Shown: piece after piece, positions 11,952 through 20,148 of the stretch
How the letters are laid out: each line of letters starts with the position of its first letter
Position numbering within the stretch: the first letter of the stretch is position 1
From: Butyrivibrio sp. INlla14
GTDB lineage: Bacteria; Bacillota; Clostridia; Lachnospirales; Lachnospiraceae
Length of the DNA stretch: 33,806 bases
NCBI RefSeq assembly: GCF_900102515.1
Contig: NZ_FMVS01000035.1
Span: 1-33,806, forward strand
Direction: 5' to 3'
Notes under the pieces: generated by a model
Seen by the model: the letters and a program-made list of their open reading frames with translations, nothing else
What the model was told of the DNA's origin: nothing
The model's database searches: none
Made by a program: the position numbers and the translations under genes

Positions 11952-13595
11952 ATGAATATCAAAGATTACAACAATGAGATTCAGACATTAAACAATGAAC
12001 TGATGCTTGCCAGATCATCTATGTCTGGTAGCTATATTGGTATTTGCAATCGTCTTGTCAGGGCTGCCAAGAGGCTGGATGATAACAATCTGGTGGGGTA
12101 TGCCTATTATTATCTTGCGGATGCGTATTATCTTTTGAGCACCGACTATCGCAAGTTCAACCAAAATCTCCTAAAGGCAATTGAATATCTTCAGGCTGAG
12201 GGCGACAAGGAGCATCTTGCCAGATGCTACAACCTTTTGGGCATCGATTCCTTAAACCATGGAAATAGTGAAATGGCCCTTGATTTCTTTATGCGCGGGA
12301 TAAAATACTGCGAGGATCTGCCAGATAGCGCTATTCCGGGATTTATGGAATTTAACATCGGCCACATATACTACACCTGCGATGATATGAAATCAGCCCT
12401 TTCCTATGTTCGTTCCGCTTATAAGCACATAAGGCGCAATCGCAGGGAAAGCCTCTACTACCGCAACATTCTCTTTTGCCACCTGATGCAAACAGGCTGC
12501 TACATTAAGCTTGGGAAAAGAGATTCAGTTTTAAAATGTCTTGAGTCTATAAGAAAGCTGTCCCAGTCCCCAAATTTCAACGAGGAAATAATGGGAAGCA
12601 TTCCAGTTCTCGATACTAAGATGAGAGCATGCCATTTTCTTGGGGATAAAGAGGGGTTTGACAAATGTTTCAACGCCCTTAATGAAATGATACGGAATAA
12701 CAACTTCTCTTTGGATGATATGGAGGACGTATTTAATACAGCCAGGTTCTATCTGAGTATTGGCATGGTAGAGGATGCTATCAGGATTGCCAGATATAAG
12801 GAAGGATCTCTTGGTGATCTTAATATTTCGAATATTCGTTTAAACCATGCAAGGCTCCGCTGCGAAATATATCAGATGACAAATGACGATAAGGCCAGAC
12901 AGGCGGCCCTTGAGGACTTTTTTAGATATACTCAGGAATTTGAAAAAGAGAAAATGGAAAGCTACAAGTTTTTTGCCAGAATGAGGGAAAAGCTCGCCAG
13001 AATAGAAAAAGAAAACAACATGCTTCAGAAAAAGGCCCAGACAGACGAACTTACAGGCCTTGGAAACAGATACGGTCTCAACCAGTTTGCAGATCATGCC
13101 TTTGAAAAGGCTTATGGCAGGGGCAGGCATCTGGCAGTGGAACTTCTTGATGTGGATAACTTTAAGGCATTTAACGATACTTACGGCCATCAGGTGGGGG
13201 ATCTGTGCCTTAAGCATATCGCAGGTGCAATCAAGCAGCTGTGCGATAGCAGAAGTGGAATTCACGGTTTTAGATATGGCGGCGATGAATTTGTTGTAAT
13301 CTATGAAAATATGAAGGACGACAGAATCCTGGAGTGCGCAAGAGGCCTTAGAGAGAAGGTTGCCGACATTCCTGATGAGATAAAAAAATATATCGGCGAC
13401 AAGAAAGTTAGTATTTCCCAGGGAATTCGCAACTCTGTTCCTCAGGAGACCAGTAAGCTCTGGGATTACATGTATGCTGCCGATAACGCTCTCTATGATG
13501 TTAAGAAATCTAAAAAAGGCGAGATAGCCCTTTTGCACAGCGCTGTTATCTCAGAATCCTCCCTGGCTGAGGCTACCTATGCGATTGTGGAGTAA
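11952..13595 (+). CDS. Diguanylate cyclase (GGDEF) with N-terminal helical-repeat domain
   Basis: This 547-residue protein has no membrane helix. Residues about 30-330 are TPR-like helical repeats (YAYYYLADAYY; RCYNLLGIDSLNHGNSEMAL; EFNIGHIYYTCDDMKSALSY), and residues 330-362 a coiled coil. The GGDEF domain at 363-530 has DELTGLGNR (365-373), DVDNFKAFNDTYGHQVGD (400-417) and the intact active site RYGGDEF (441-447). It should make c-di-GMP from two GTP. The usual inhibitory RxxD site before GGDEF reads RSGI, so product inhibition is probably lost. The start follows a GGCGGGGA ribosome site. The TPR part presumably senses a protein partner. The valS promoter begins five bases after its stop. 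Confidence 0.93.
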   Translation: MNIKDYNNEIQTLNNELMLARSSMSGSYIGICNRLVRAAKRLDDNNLVGYAYYYLADAYYLLSTDYRKFNQNLLKAIEYLQAEGDKEHLARCYNLLGIDSLNHGNSEMALDFFMRGIKYCEDLPDSAIPGFMEFNIGHIYYTCDDMKSALSYVRSAYKHIRRNRRESLYYRNILFCHLMQTGCYIKLGKRDSVLKCLESIRKLSQSPNFNEEIMGSIPVLDTKMRACHFLGDKEGFDKCFNALNEMIRNNNFSLDDMEDVFNTARFYLSIGMVEDAIRIARYKEGSLGDLNISNIRLNHARLRCEIYQMTNDDKARQAALEDFFRYTQEFEKEKMESYKFFARMREKLARIEKENNMLQKKAQTDELTGLGNRYGLNQFADHAFEKAYGRGRHLAVELLDVDNFKAFNDTYGHQVGDLCLKHIAGAIKQLCDSRSGIHGFRYGGDEFVVIYENMKDDRILECARGLREKVADIPDEIKKYIGDKKVSISQGIRNSVPQETSKLWDYMYAADNALYDVKKSKKGEIALLHSAVISESSLAEATYAIVE

Positions 13596-13599
13596 ATAC

Positions 13600-13628
13600 T
13601 TGACACAAATTTTTTTTACTTATATAGT
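13600..13628 (+). promoter_or_regulatory. Promoter of the valS T-box transcript
   Basis: TTGACA (13600-13605) and TATAGT (13623-13628) are separated by exactly 17 bp, five bases after the preceding stop codon. The transcript should start near 13635. Confidence 0.8.
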
Positions 13629-13649
13629 TATTCATAATTAAACATTAAA

Positions 13650-14084
13650 GGTTATGAGAAAGAGGAGTACATATTTAATCCTGCCTAAAGAGAAAGTGCC
13701 TGTCTGGCTGGTTTTATTCTGACTAGTCATTCGGTGAGAGGGCGCTGACAGTGAGGATATGGAAGGTAGCTTTTGAACCGGGCACCCAGAACGGAGTCGG
13801 TAGTACTGATCCCATAAGTGTTCCCGCGTTATCTGCGTTAACGGATAGAGCATTTGAGCAGAGTACTTGCCGAGGTCCTTTCGAGGCTAGTACGAGCCAT
13901 GGGTGAACACTTGACGAGGTTTTTACGAGTCTAGTGAGAATCCCAGAGCAGAGTACTTGCCTGACGTATACAATTGCTCCAGATGCTTACTGAGGCGGAA
14001 TTTTTCCGCGAACTAAGGTGGTACCGCGTATATTTATTGATATTGCGCCCTTAGCAGTCCAAGAAGGCTGCTAAGGGCTTTTCT
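13650..14084 (+). promoter_or_regulatory. T-box leader of valS
   Basis: The T-box antiterminator core AAGGTGGTACCGCG (14015-14028) precedes a strong terminator, the classic arrangement for sensing uncharged tRNA, here tRNA-Val judging by the gene. Stem I lies upstream: GTGCC near 13697 pairs with GGCAC near 13782, with GAACCGGGCACCC on its 3' side. Valine codons GTC (13796-13798) and GTA (13800-13802) sit just after, but I cannot assign the specifier by eye. The leader is long (about 435 bases). The linker between stem I and the antiterminator contains two related hairpins (13863-13893, 13908-13936) and a duplicated 16-mer (13856-13871, 13946-13961). Confidence 0.93.
14047..14083 (+). terminator. 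T-box-controlled terminator
   Basis: GCCCTTAGCAGTCC (14047-14060) pairs with GGCTGCTAAGGGC (14066-14078), followed by TTTTCT. It competes with the T-box antiterminator. Confidence 0.92.
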
Positions 14085-14172
14085 AATGGACTTATATAGT
14101 AACAGGTTGTAGCTTATGCATGTTGCGAAGATATAACCGTCCTCTTAGCAAATATTTAAAAGGAGATAAGTC

Positions 14173-16845
14173 ATGAAGAAAGAACTCGCAAAAACTTATG
14201 ATCCCAAAGACATTGAGAGTCGTCTCTATGCCAACTGGGAAGAGAAAAAGTACTTCCATGCTGAAGTTGATGAAACCAAGAAACCTTTTACTATCGTAAT
14301 CCCACCGCCAAACATCACAGGTAAGCTCCACATGGGACATGCTCTTGATAACACAATGCAGGATATCCTGATCCGTTTCAAGAGAATGCAGGGCTACAAT
14401 GCACTTTGGCAGCCAGGAACAGACCATGCTTCTATCGCAACAGAGGTTAAGATCATCGATACCCTCAAGAAAGAGGGAATCGACAAGAGAGACCTTGGTC
14501 GTGAGAAATTCCTTGAGAGAGCATGGGAGTGGAAAAAAGAGTACGGCGGAACAATCATTCAGCAGCTCAAGAAGATGGGCTCTTCCTGCGATTGGGACAG
14601 AGAGCGCTTCACCATGGATGAAGGCTGTAACGAAGCTGTTACTGAAGTTTTCTGCAAGATGCATGAAAAAGGCTATATTTATAAGGGAAGCCGTATCGTA
14701 AACTGGTGTCCTGTTTGTAAGACATCTATCTCTGATGCTGAGGTTGAGTACGAAGAGCAGGCTGGCCACTTATGGCACATCAAGTACCCTATCATCAACG
14801 AGGATGGCTCTGCTTCCAAGACTGAGTTTATTGAGTTTGCCACAACACGTCCTGAGACAATGCTCGGCGATACAGCTGTTGCTGTAAACCCAGACGATGA
14901 CAGATACAAGAGCTTCAAGGGCAAGAAAGTTCTTTTACCTATAGTAAATAGAGAACTTCCAATCGTTGAGGACTCTTATGTAGATATGGAATTTGGTACT
15001 GGTGTAGTTAAGATCACTCCAGGTCACGACCCTAACGACTTTGAAGTAGGAAAGCGCCACAACCTTGAAGAGATCAATATCCTTAACGATGATGCTACTA
15101 TCAATGCAAATGGTGGCAAGTTCGAGGGAATGGACCGCTATGCTGCAAGAGAAGCCATTGTAAAAGAGCTTGATGAGATGGGACTTCTTGTTGAAATCGA
15201 GGACTATTCTCACAACGTAGGTACACACGACCGTTGCCACACAACAGTTGAGCCTATGATCAAGGCACAGTGGTTTGTTAAGATGGACGAGCTCATCAAG
15301 CCAGCAGTTAAGGCAGTTAAGGACGGCGAGATCAAGCTCATTCCTCCTAGAATGGAAAAGACATACTTCAACTGGACAGATAACATCCGTGACTGGTGTA
15401 TCTCAAGACAGCTCTGGTGGGGACACAGAATCCCAGCATATTACTGCGATGAGTGCGGCGAGACAATAGTAGCTAAATCAGCTCCTACAGTTTGCCCTAA
15501 GTGCGGCAAGACTCACTTTACTCAGGATCCTGATACACTTGATACATGGTTCTCATCAGCACTTTGGCCATTTGAGACTCTTGGCTGGCCTCATGATACC
15601 AAGGAACTTAAGTACTTCTTCCCTACAGATGTACTTGTAACAGGCTATGACATTATCTTCTTCTGGGTAATCAGAATGATCTTCTCAAGCTATGAGAACA
15701 TGGGAACATATCCATTCCACACAGTTCTCTTCCATGGCCTTGTAAGAGATTCACAGGGTAGAAAGATGTCCAAGTCCCTTGGAAATGGTATCGATCCTCT
15801 TGATATCATTGAGAACTACGGTGCTGACGCTCTTAGACTTACTCTTATCACAGGTAATGCGCCTGGTAACGACATGCGTTTCTATAATGAGAGAGTTGAG
15901 AACAGCCGTAACTTTGCAAACAAGGTATGGAATGCATCAAGATTTATCATGATGAACATGGCAGAGGATGCTAAGAGCGCTATCAATCAGCCTATGCCAG
16001 CAGCACTTGAGCCAGTTGATAAGTGGATCCTTTCTAAGCTCAATAATACAGTAAAAGAAGTTACAGAAAACATGGAGCACTACGAACTTGGTATTGCTGT
16101 TCAGAAGGTTTATGACTTTATCTGGGATGAGTTCTGTGACTGGTATATCGAGATGGTTAAGCCTCGTCTCTACAATTCAGACGACGCAGCATCTCACGAG
16201 GCAGCTCTTTGGACACTTCAGACAGTACTTCTTAATGCCCTTAAGCTTCTTCACCCTTATATGCCATTTATTACAGAGGAAATCTTCTGCACAATGCAGG
16301 ATGAGGAAGAATCCATCATGATCTCCAAGTGGCCTGAGTACAAGGATGAGTGGAACTTTGCAGCAGAAGAGAAGGCTATTGAGACAATCAAAGAGGCAGT
16401 TAGAGGAATCCGTAACGTTCGTACACAGATGAACGTTGCTCCTTCAAGAAAGGCTGCAGTTTATGTAGTTAGTGACAAGGATGAAGTTCTTGACATCTTC
16501 AGAACTGGTAAACTCTTCTTTGAATCACTTGCTTATGCTTCTGAATCTTTCTGCCAGAAGGACAAGACAGGAATTGCAGATGACGCAGTATCAGTAGTTC
16601 TTGCAGAAGCTACAGTTTACATTCCTTTCTCAGATCTTGTTGATATTTCAGCAGAGATCGAGAGACTTAAGAAAGAACAGGCTAAACTTGAGGGCGAGCT
16701 TAAGAGAAGCCAGAACATGCTCAGCAATGAGAAGTTCCTTTCTAAGGCTCCAGCAGAGAAGATTGCTGAGGAAAAAGAAAAACAGCTCAAGTACCAGCAG
16801 ACTTATGACCAGATAAAAGAGAGACTTGCTCAGCTTTCTAAGTAA
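14173..16845 (+). CDS. valS: Valyl-tRNA synthetase
   Basis: This class I synthetase charges tRNA-Val. The 890-residue length is typical. PPPNITGKLHMGHALDNT carries the HIGH-type motif HMGH (residues 53-56), and GRKMSKSLGNGIDP carries KMSKS (531-535). The editing domain lies between about 190 and 340 (TTRPETMLGDTAVAVNP). Zinc-binding-type Cys pairs appear at WCPVCKT and YYCDECGE...CPKCGK. The C-terminus is the expected coiled coil (ISAEIERLKKEQAKLEGELK). The start at 14173 has AAAAGGAGATAAGTC before it. Expression is controlled by the T-box leader; a strong terminator follows. Confidence 0.98.
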   Translation: MKKELAKTYDPKDIESRLYANWEEKKYFHAEVDETKKPFTIVIPPPNITGKLHMGHALDNTMQDILIRFKRMQGYNALWQPGTDHASIATEVKIIDTLKKEGIDKRDLGREKFLERAWEWKKEYGGTIIQQLKKMGSSCDWDRERFTMDEGCNEAVTEVFCKMHEKGYIYKGSRIVNWCPVCKTSISDAEVEYEEQAGHLWHIKYPIINEDGSASKTEFIEFATTRPETMLGDTAVAVNPDDDRYKSFKGKKVLLPIVNRELPIVEDSYVDMEFGTGVVKITPGHDPNDFEVGKRHNLEEINILNDDATINANGGKFEGMDRYAAREAIVKELDEMGLLVEIEDYSHNVGTHDRCHTTVEPMIKAQWFVKMDELIKPAVKAVKDGEIKLIPPRMEKTYFNWTDNIRDWCISRQLWWGHRIPAYYCDECGETIVAKSAPTVCPKCGKTHFTQDPDTLDTWFSSALWPFETLGWPHDTKELKYFFPTDVLVTGYDIIFFWVIRMIFSSYENMGTYPFHTVLFHGLVRDSQGRKMSKSLGNGIDPLDIIENYGADALRLTLITGNAPGNDMRFYNERVENSRNFANKVWNASRFIMMNMAEDAKSAINQPMPAALEPVDKWILSKLNNTVKEVTENMEHYELGIAVQKVYDFIWDEFCDWYIEMVKPRLYNSDDAASHEAALWTLQTVLLNALKLLHPYMPFITEEIFCTMQDEEESIMISKWPEYKDEWNFAAEEKAIETIKEAVRGIRNVRTQMNVAPSRKAAVYVVSDKDEVLDIFRTGKLFFESLAYASESFCQKDKTGIADDAVSVVLAEATVYIPFSDLVDISAEIERLKKEQAKLEGELKRSQNMLSNEKFLSKAPAEKIAEEKEKQLKYQQTYDQIKERLAQLSK

Positions 16846-16881
16846 AGATATTAGATTCTTGTGGGCACATTTTGCTACTAG

Positions 16882-16931
16882 TATTTGTTACCCGTAGAAG
16901 TGACTTTTACGGGTAACAAATATTGTTTTTT
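16882..16931 (+). terminator. valS terminator
   Basis: TATTTGTTACCCGTAGAAGT (16882-16901) pairs over 20 bp with the segment ending at 16922 (one G-U pair), followed by TTGTTTTTT. The arm shares TTTGTTACCC with the thiT/hflX terminator. Confidence 0.92.
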
Positions 16932-17067
16932 AAAGATTTGCTGGAATTTTTTTAGAAAAAACAAGTGAAAAAAGCCATAAAAGGGTAACAACTTGTAAAA
17001 AGAGCCGGATATTTATACTTGGTTTTGGGAAGAGAAAAAAGATTTTAGAAGAAACAGCGTAGTTGGG

Positions 17068-18444
17068 ATGGAAAAAATAATTTCAGAAGAAGTAAATAAG
17101 ATAATAAATATAGTGGATGGCGGTAGACAGCTCACACTTAGAGAATGTGAGGAGTTCCTCAACTCTATACCGAGCTTTACAACCAAGCACACTATTGAAG
17201 ATACAAGAGATTTCCTTAAGTTCCTGGGAAATCCAGAAGAGAATATGAAGATCATCCATGTGGCAGGTACCAACGGCAAAGGTTCGGTATGCTGCTACAT
17301 TTCATCTGTTCTGATGAAGGCAGGCTATGAAGTTGGAATGTTCACCTCTCCTCATCTTGTGAAGATCACAGAGCGGTTTCAGGTTGATGGCAAGCAGATA
17401 AGTGATGGACTCTTTGCGGAGATATTTGTGGAATTACTCCGTAGGATCATGGAGTATTCTGGTGACTACTTCCCTACATACTTTGAATTCCTCTTTTTTA
17501 TGGCTATGCTTCTTTATGATGTGTACCCGGTTGACTACCTTGTACTTGAGACAGGACTTGGCGGAAGACTTGATGCCACAAACTCAGTGGAGAAGCCTCT
17601 TTTATCAGTTATAACCGAAATTGGATACGACCACATGCAGTATCTTGGAAATACTCTTGAGGAGATTGCAGGTGAGAAGGCAGGCATCATCAAAAAGGGA
17701 GTGCCTGTAGTTCTTTTTGATAAGAGAAAAGAAACTACGGAAGTCATAAAGAAAAAGGCTCTTGAAATAGATACAAGAACAATCATTGTAGAGAACAGAA
17801 ATATAGAAGATATAAGGTGTTTGGAGGATGACAACGGCAACAAACACATTGCTTTTTCACTAAATAGCTTATATGATAAATATGTCGACTTAGAGCTCTG
17901 TACCAGAGCTGTTTATCAGACAGAAAATGCCGCAATCGCGGTGGCTGCCCTTGAAGTTTTAAGAGATCAGGGGGCAGACATTTCTGAACTTGATATAAGA
18001 GAAGGCTTGCTTAGTGCCAAGTGGGAAGGCAGAATGGAAGAGGTTCGTCCTGGTGTTTTTGTGGATGGAGCCCATAATATAGATGGCATTTCTGCATTTC
18101 TTAACTCCAGTAGTGAGATAGGCTGCGATGGCAGAAAACTCATGCTCTTTGGAATAGTAGATGACAAACAGTATCGGGATATCATTGCAAGGATACTTGA
18201 GAGTCGTCAGTTTGACAGCATTTTTGTATCAGTACTTGAGACTTCAAGGTCAGTGTCTGTTTCAGATTTAAAAGCTGCCTTTGAGGATACCAAGGAAGAA
18301 CTAGGAATAATTGGGGTTCCGGTCAAGTATTATAGCAATGTGCGTGATGCGATCACTGATATCATCACTGTGAGAAAGTCAGGAGATATGGTTTTTGCTG
18401 CAGGATCTTTATATCTTGCAGGCCAGATAAAAGAGATGCTGTGA
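17068..18444 (+). CDS. folC: Folylpolyglutamate synthase / dihydrofolate synthase
   Basis: This Mur-ligase-like enzyme adds glutamate to folates and, in bifunctional forms, to dihydropteroate. The 458-residue protein has the FolC ATP site HVAGTNGKGSV (P-loop residues 67-73), then FTSPHLVKITERFQVDGK, the conserved LETGLGGRLDATN, ITEIGYDHMQYLGNTLEEIA followed by EKAGIIKKGVPVV, and WEGRMEEV plus DGAHN in the C-terminal domain. All are standard for FolC. The ATG at 17068 has no clear ribosome site, so the exact start is less sure. No other folate genes are nearby. It sits between the valS terminator and a new promoter, so it is probably transcribed alone. Confidence 0.94.
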   Translation: MEKIISEEVNKIINIVDGGRQLTLRECEEFLNSIPSFTTKHTIEDTRDFLKFLGNPEENMKIIHVAGTNGKGSVCCYISSVLMKAGYEVGMFTSPHLVKITERFQVDGKQISDGLFAEIFVELLRRIMEYSGDYFPTYFEFLFFMAMLLYDVYPVDYLVLETGLGGRLDATNSVEKPLLSVITEIGYDHMQYLGNTLEEIAGEKAGIIKKGVPVVLFDKRKETTEVIKKKALEIDTRTIIVENRNIEDIRCLEDDNGNKHIAFSLNSLYDKYVDLELCTRAVYQTENAAIAVAALEVLRDQGADISELDIREGLLSAKWEGRMEEVRPGVFVDGAHNIDGISAFLNSSSEIGCDGRKLMLFGIVDDKQYRDIIARILESRQFDSIFVSVLETSRSVSVSDLKAAFEDTKEELGIIGVPVKYYSNVRDAITDIITVRKSGDMVFAAGSLYLAGQIKEML

Positions 18445-18476
18445 CAATAATTAAAATGTTGTAAATGCAGTAATCA

Positions 18477-18485
18477 TGGTATTAT
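18477..18485 (+). promoter_or_regulatory. Extended -10 promoter before the small gene at 18519
   Basis: TGGTATTAT (18477-18485) is an extended -10 element like the one before the helicase gene. A weak -35 (TTGTAA, 18459-18464) is 15 bp upstream. Confidence 0.45.
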
Positions 18486-18518
18486 TTAATATAGAGAATT
18501 ACATCTGAGGGGAAAAAG

Positions 18519-18683
18519 ATGATAAATTTTGAAGAGGAACTGAAAAAATTCAGGCCGAGTCTCGAGATTGAAGATGCAGAGGACATCATCTATAACCAGG
18601 ATCTTGACGATATGTCAGATGTTTTGGTCAAGCTTTTAAAGGAAGCTAAGGGTGATTTTGACAATCAGAAGAGGACTAAGTAA
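18519..18683 (+). CDS. Small acidic protein, 54 residues, function unknown
   Basis: ATG 18519 follows GAGGGG with good spacing and opens 54 codons: MINFEEELKKFRPSLEIEDA, then a segment including EDIIYNQDLDDMSDVLVKLL, ending NQKRTK. It is strongly acidic in the middle, predicted helical, without signal or membrane segment. The TAA (18681-18683) lies two bases before the ATG of the TPR/zinc-ribbon gene, so the two are very likely translationally coupled and functionally linked. I cannot assign a family. The good ribosome site, coding-like codon use and tight coupling argue that it is real despite its size. Confidence 0.75.
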   Translation: MINFEEELKKFRPSLEIEDAEDIIYNQDLDDMSDVLVKLLKEAKGDFDNQKRTK

Positions 18684-18685
18684 CA

Positions 18686-20104
18686 ATGAAGTGCTATCGT
18701 TGCGGGGCTGAACTTGATAAAAAAAGCGATGTTTGCCCAGGATGCGGAACAAATGTCGTTACATACAAAAAGATAGTTAGTCTTTCAAACAAGTTCTACA
18801 ATGAGGGCTTGGAGAAAGCTAGTGTAAGGGATATGACTGGGGCTATCAGTGCTCTCAGACAGAGCCTTAAACTTGATAAGAACAATATTGATGCCAGAAA
18901 CCTTCTCGGCCTTATTTACTATGAGACTGGAGAAGTAGTTGCTGCGCTTTCTGAATGGGTTATCAGCAAGAATCTTAAGGCTGAGGACAATCTTGCAGAC
19001 AAGTACATGGACTTTGTCCGCAATAGTCCATCACAGCTAGAGACAATCAACCAGACAATCAAGAAATTTAATATAGCTCTGAATTACTGCCATCAGGATG
19101 GACTTGATCTGGCAGTTATTCAGCTTAAAAAGGTGCTTTCATTAAATCCCGGATTTATAAAGGCACATCTTTTGCTTGCCCTTTTATACCTTAAGGGTGG
19201 CAACTATGACAGGGCCAAGATAGAGGCTCAGAAGGCACTCAAGATAGATACAGGAAATGTTATGGCTAAGCGCTATCTCAAGGAAGCTGATTCTATGCTC
19301 CTTCCGGGAGAGAGTGGCAAGCTTGTTTCTGATATTGCTTCATCAGATAGTGATGATGTTATCAGATATAATAGTGGCAATGAGATGATCATTCAGCCTG
19401 TTAAAAAGTCAGCTATAACCAGAACTGGCTCTATTTGGGGGATTGTCCTTGGCGCAGTTTTGGGACTTGCTGCGGCTTGTTTTTTGATATTGCCACAGCG
19501 TATTCAGAGCATTAATAGTGCCAACCAGAGTAAGATTACTGAGATAAGCGAGGAGTCTGATGCTAAGTCTGCACAGATAGGCCAGTACGAGCAGCAGATA
19601 AAAAATCTCGAGAGTCAGATCACTGATCTTCAGACCAAGGTTACAGATTACGAGGGCGTTGATTCTACATCAGCTGCCATGAACAGCCTTATGAAGGCTA
19701 CCAATATTTATCTCACTGATCCATCAGATATAGACTCCATGGCTGAGGCTATGGCTGGCCTTGATCTGAATGCAATAAGTGACGATGTTTCACCAGAGTT
19801 TACAACTCTCTACGATTCCCTCATGTCTCTTGTGGGACCCAAGCTTGCTACTTCTTATTACAATGCAGGGTATGAGGCATATAAGGGCGCAGATTATGAA
19901 ACTGCCATAAAGAGTCTGTCTAAGGCTTATCAGTACGATAATACCAACGTAAACACCTTGTATTATCTTGGAAACTCTTATTATGAGAGTGGCGACAAGG
20001 ATAATGCCAAGACTATTTATGGAGAAGTGATTGAAAATTTCCCTGGCACTCAGAGTGCCCAGGCCGCTCAGACCAAACTTGCTGAGATCAATAATGCTGG
20101 CTGA
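18686..20104 (+). CDS. Membrane protein with zinc ribbon, coiled coil and two TPR regions
   Basis: This 472-residue protein has distinct parts. A zinc ribbon uses C3, C6, C17 and C20 (CYRCGAEL...VCPGCG). TPR repeats span about 32-200 (AISALRQSLKLDKNNIDARN; AVIQLKKVLSLNPGFIKAHL; AKIEAQKALKIDTGN). A single membrane helix lies at about 250-269 (WGIVLGAVLGLAAACFLIL), followed by a coiled coil (275-325) and more TPRs (395-465: GYEAYKGADYETAIKSLSKA). The cytoplasmic N-terminal and extracytoplasmic C-terminal TPR arms suggest a scaffold linking inside and outside partners. It is coupled to the small gene upstream and precedes an MBOAT/SGNH acylation pair. Exact function is unknown. Confidence 0.85.
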   Translation: MKCYRCGAELDKKSDVCPGCGTNVVTYKKIVSLSNKFYNEGLEKASVRDMTGAISALRQSLKLDKNNIDARNLLGLIYYETGEVVAALSEWVISKNLKAEDNLADKYMDFVRNSPSQLETINQTIKKFNIALNYCHQDGLDLAVIQLKKVLSLNPGFIKAHLLLALLYLKGGNYDRAKIEAQKALKIDTGNVMAKRYLKEADSMLLPGESGKLVSDIASSDSDDVIRYNSGNEMIIQPVKKSAITRTGSIWGIVLGAVLGLAAACFLILPQRIQSINSANQSKITEISEESDAKSAQIGQYEQQIKNLESQITDLQTKVTDYEGVDSTSAAMNSLMKATNIYLTDPSDIDSMAEAMAGLDLNAISDDVSPEFTTLYDSLMSLVGPKLATSYYNAGYEAYKGADYETAIKSLSKAYQYDNTNVNTLYYLGNSYYESGDKDNAKTIYGEVIENFPGTQSAQAAQTKLAEINNAG

Positions 20105-20148
20105 GAGCGGAAGTTCCTTGTTTTAAGATATATAGAAAGATAATAATA

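Noticed and set aside
12840..13538. 232-codon minus-strand open frame
   Set aside because: It lies fully opposite the intact GGDEF gene, lacks a ribosome site and gives an unlikely protein.
14092..14769. 225-codon minus-strand open frame
   Set aside because: Shadow of valS and its leader; the plus-strand gene is unambiguous.
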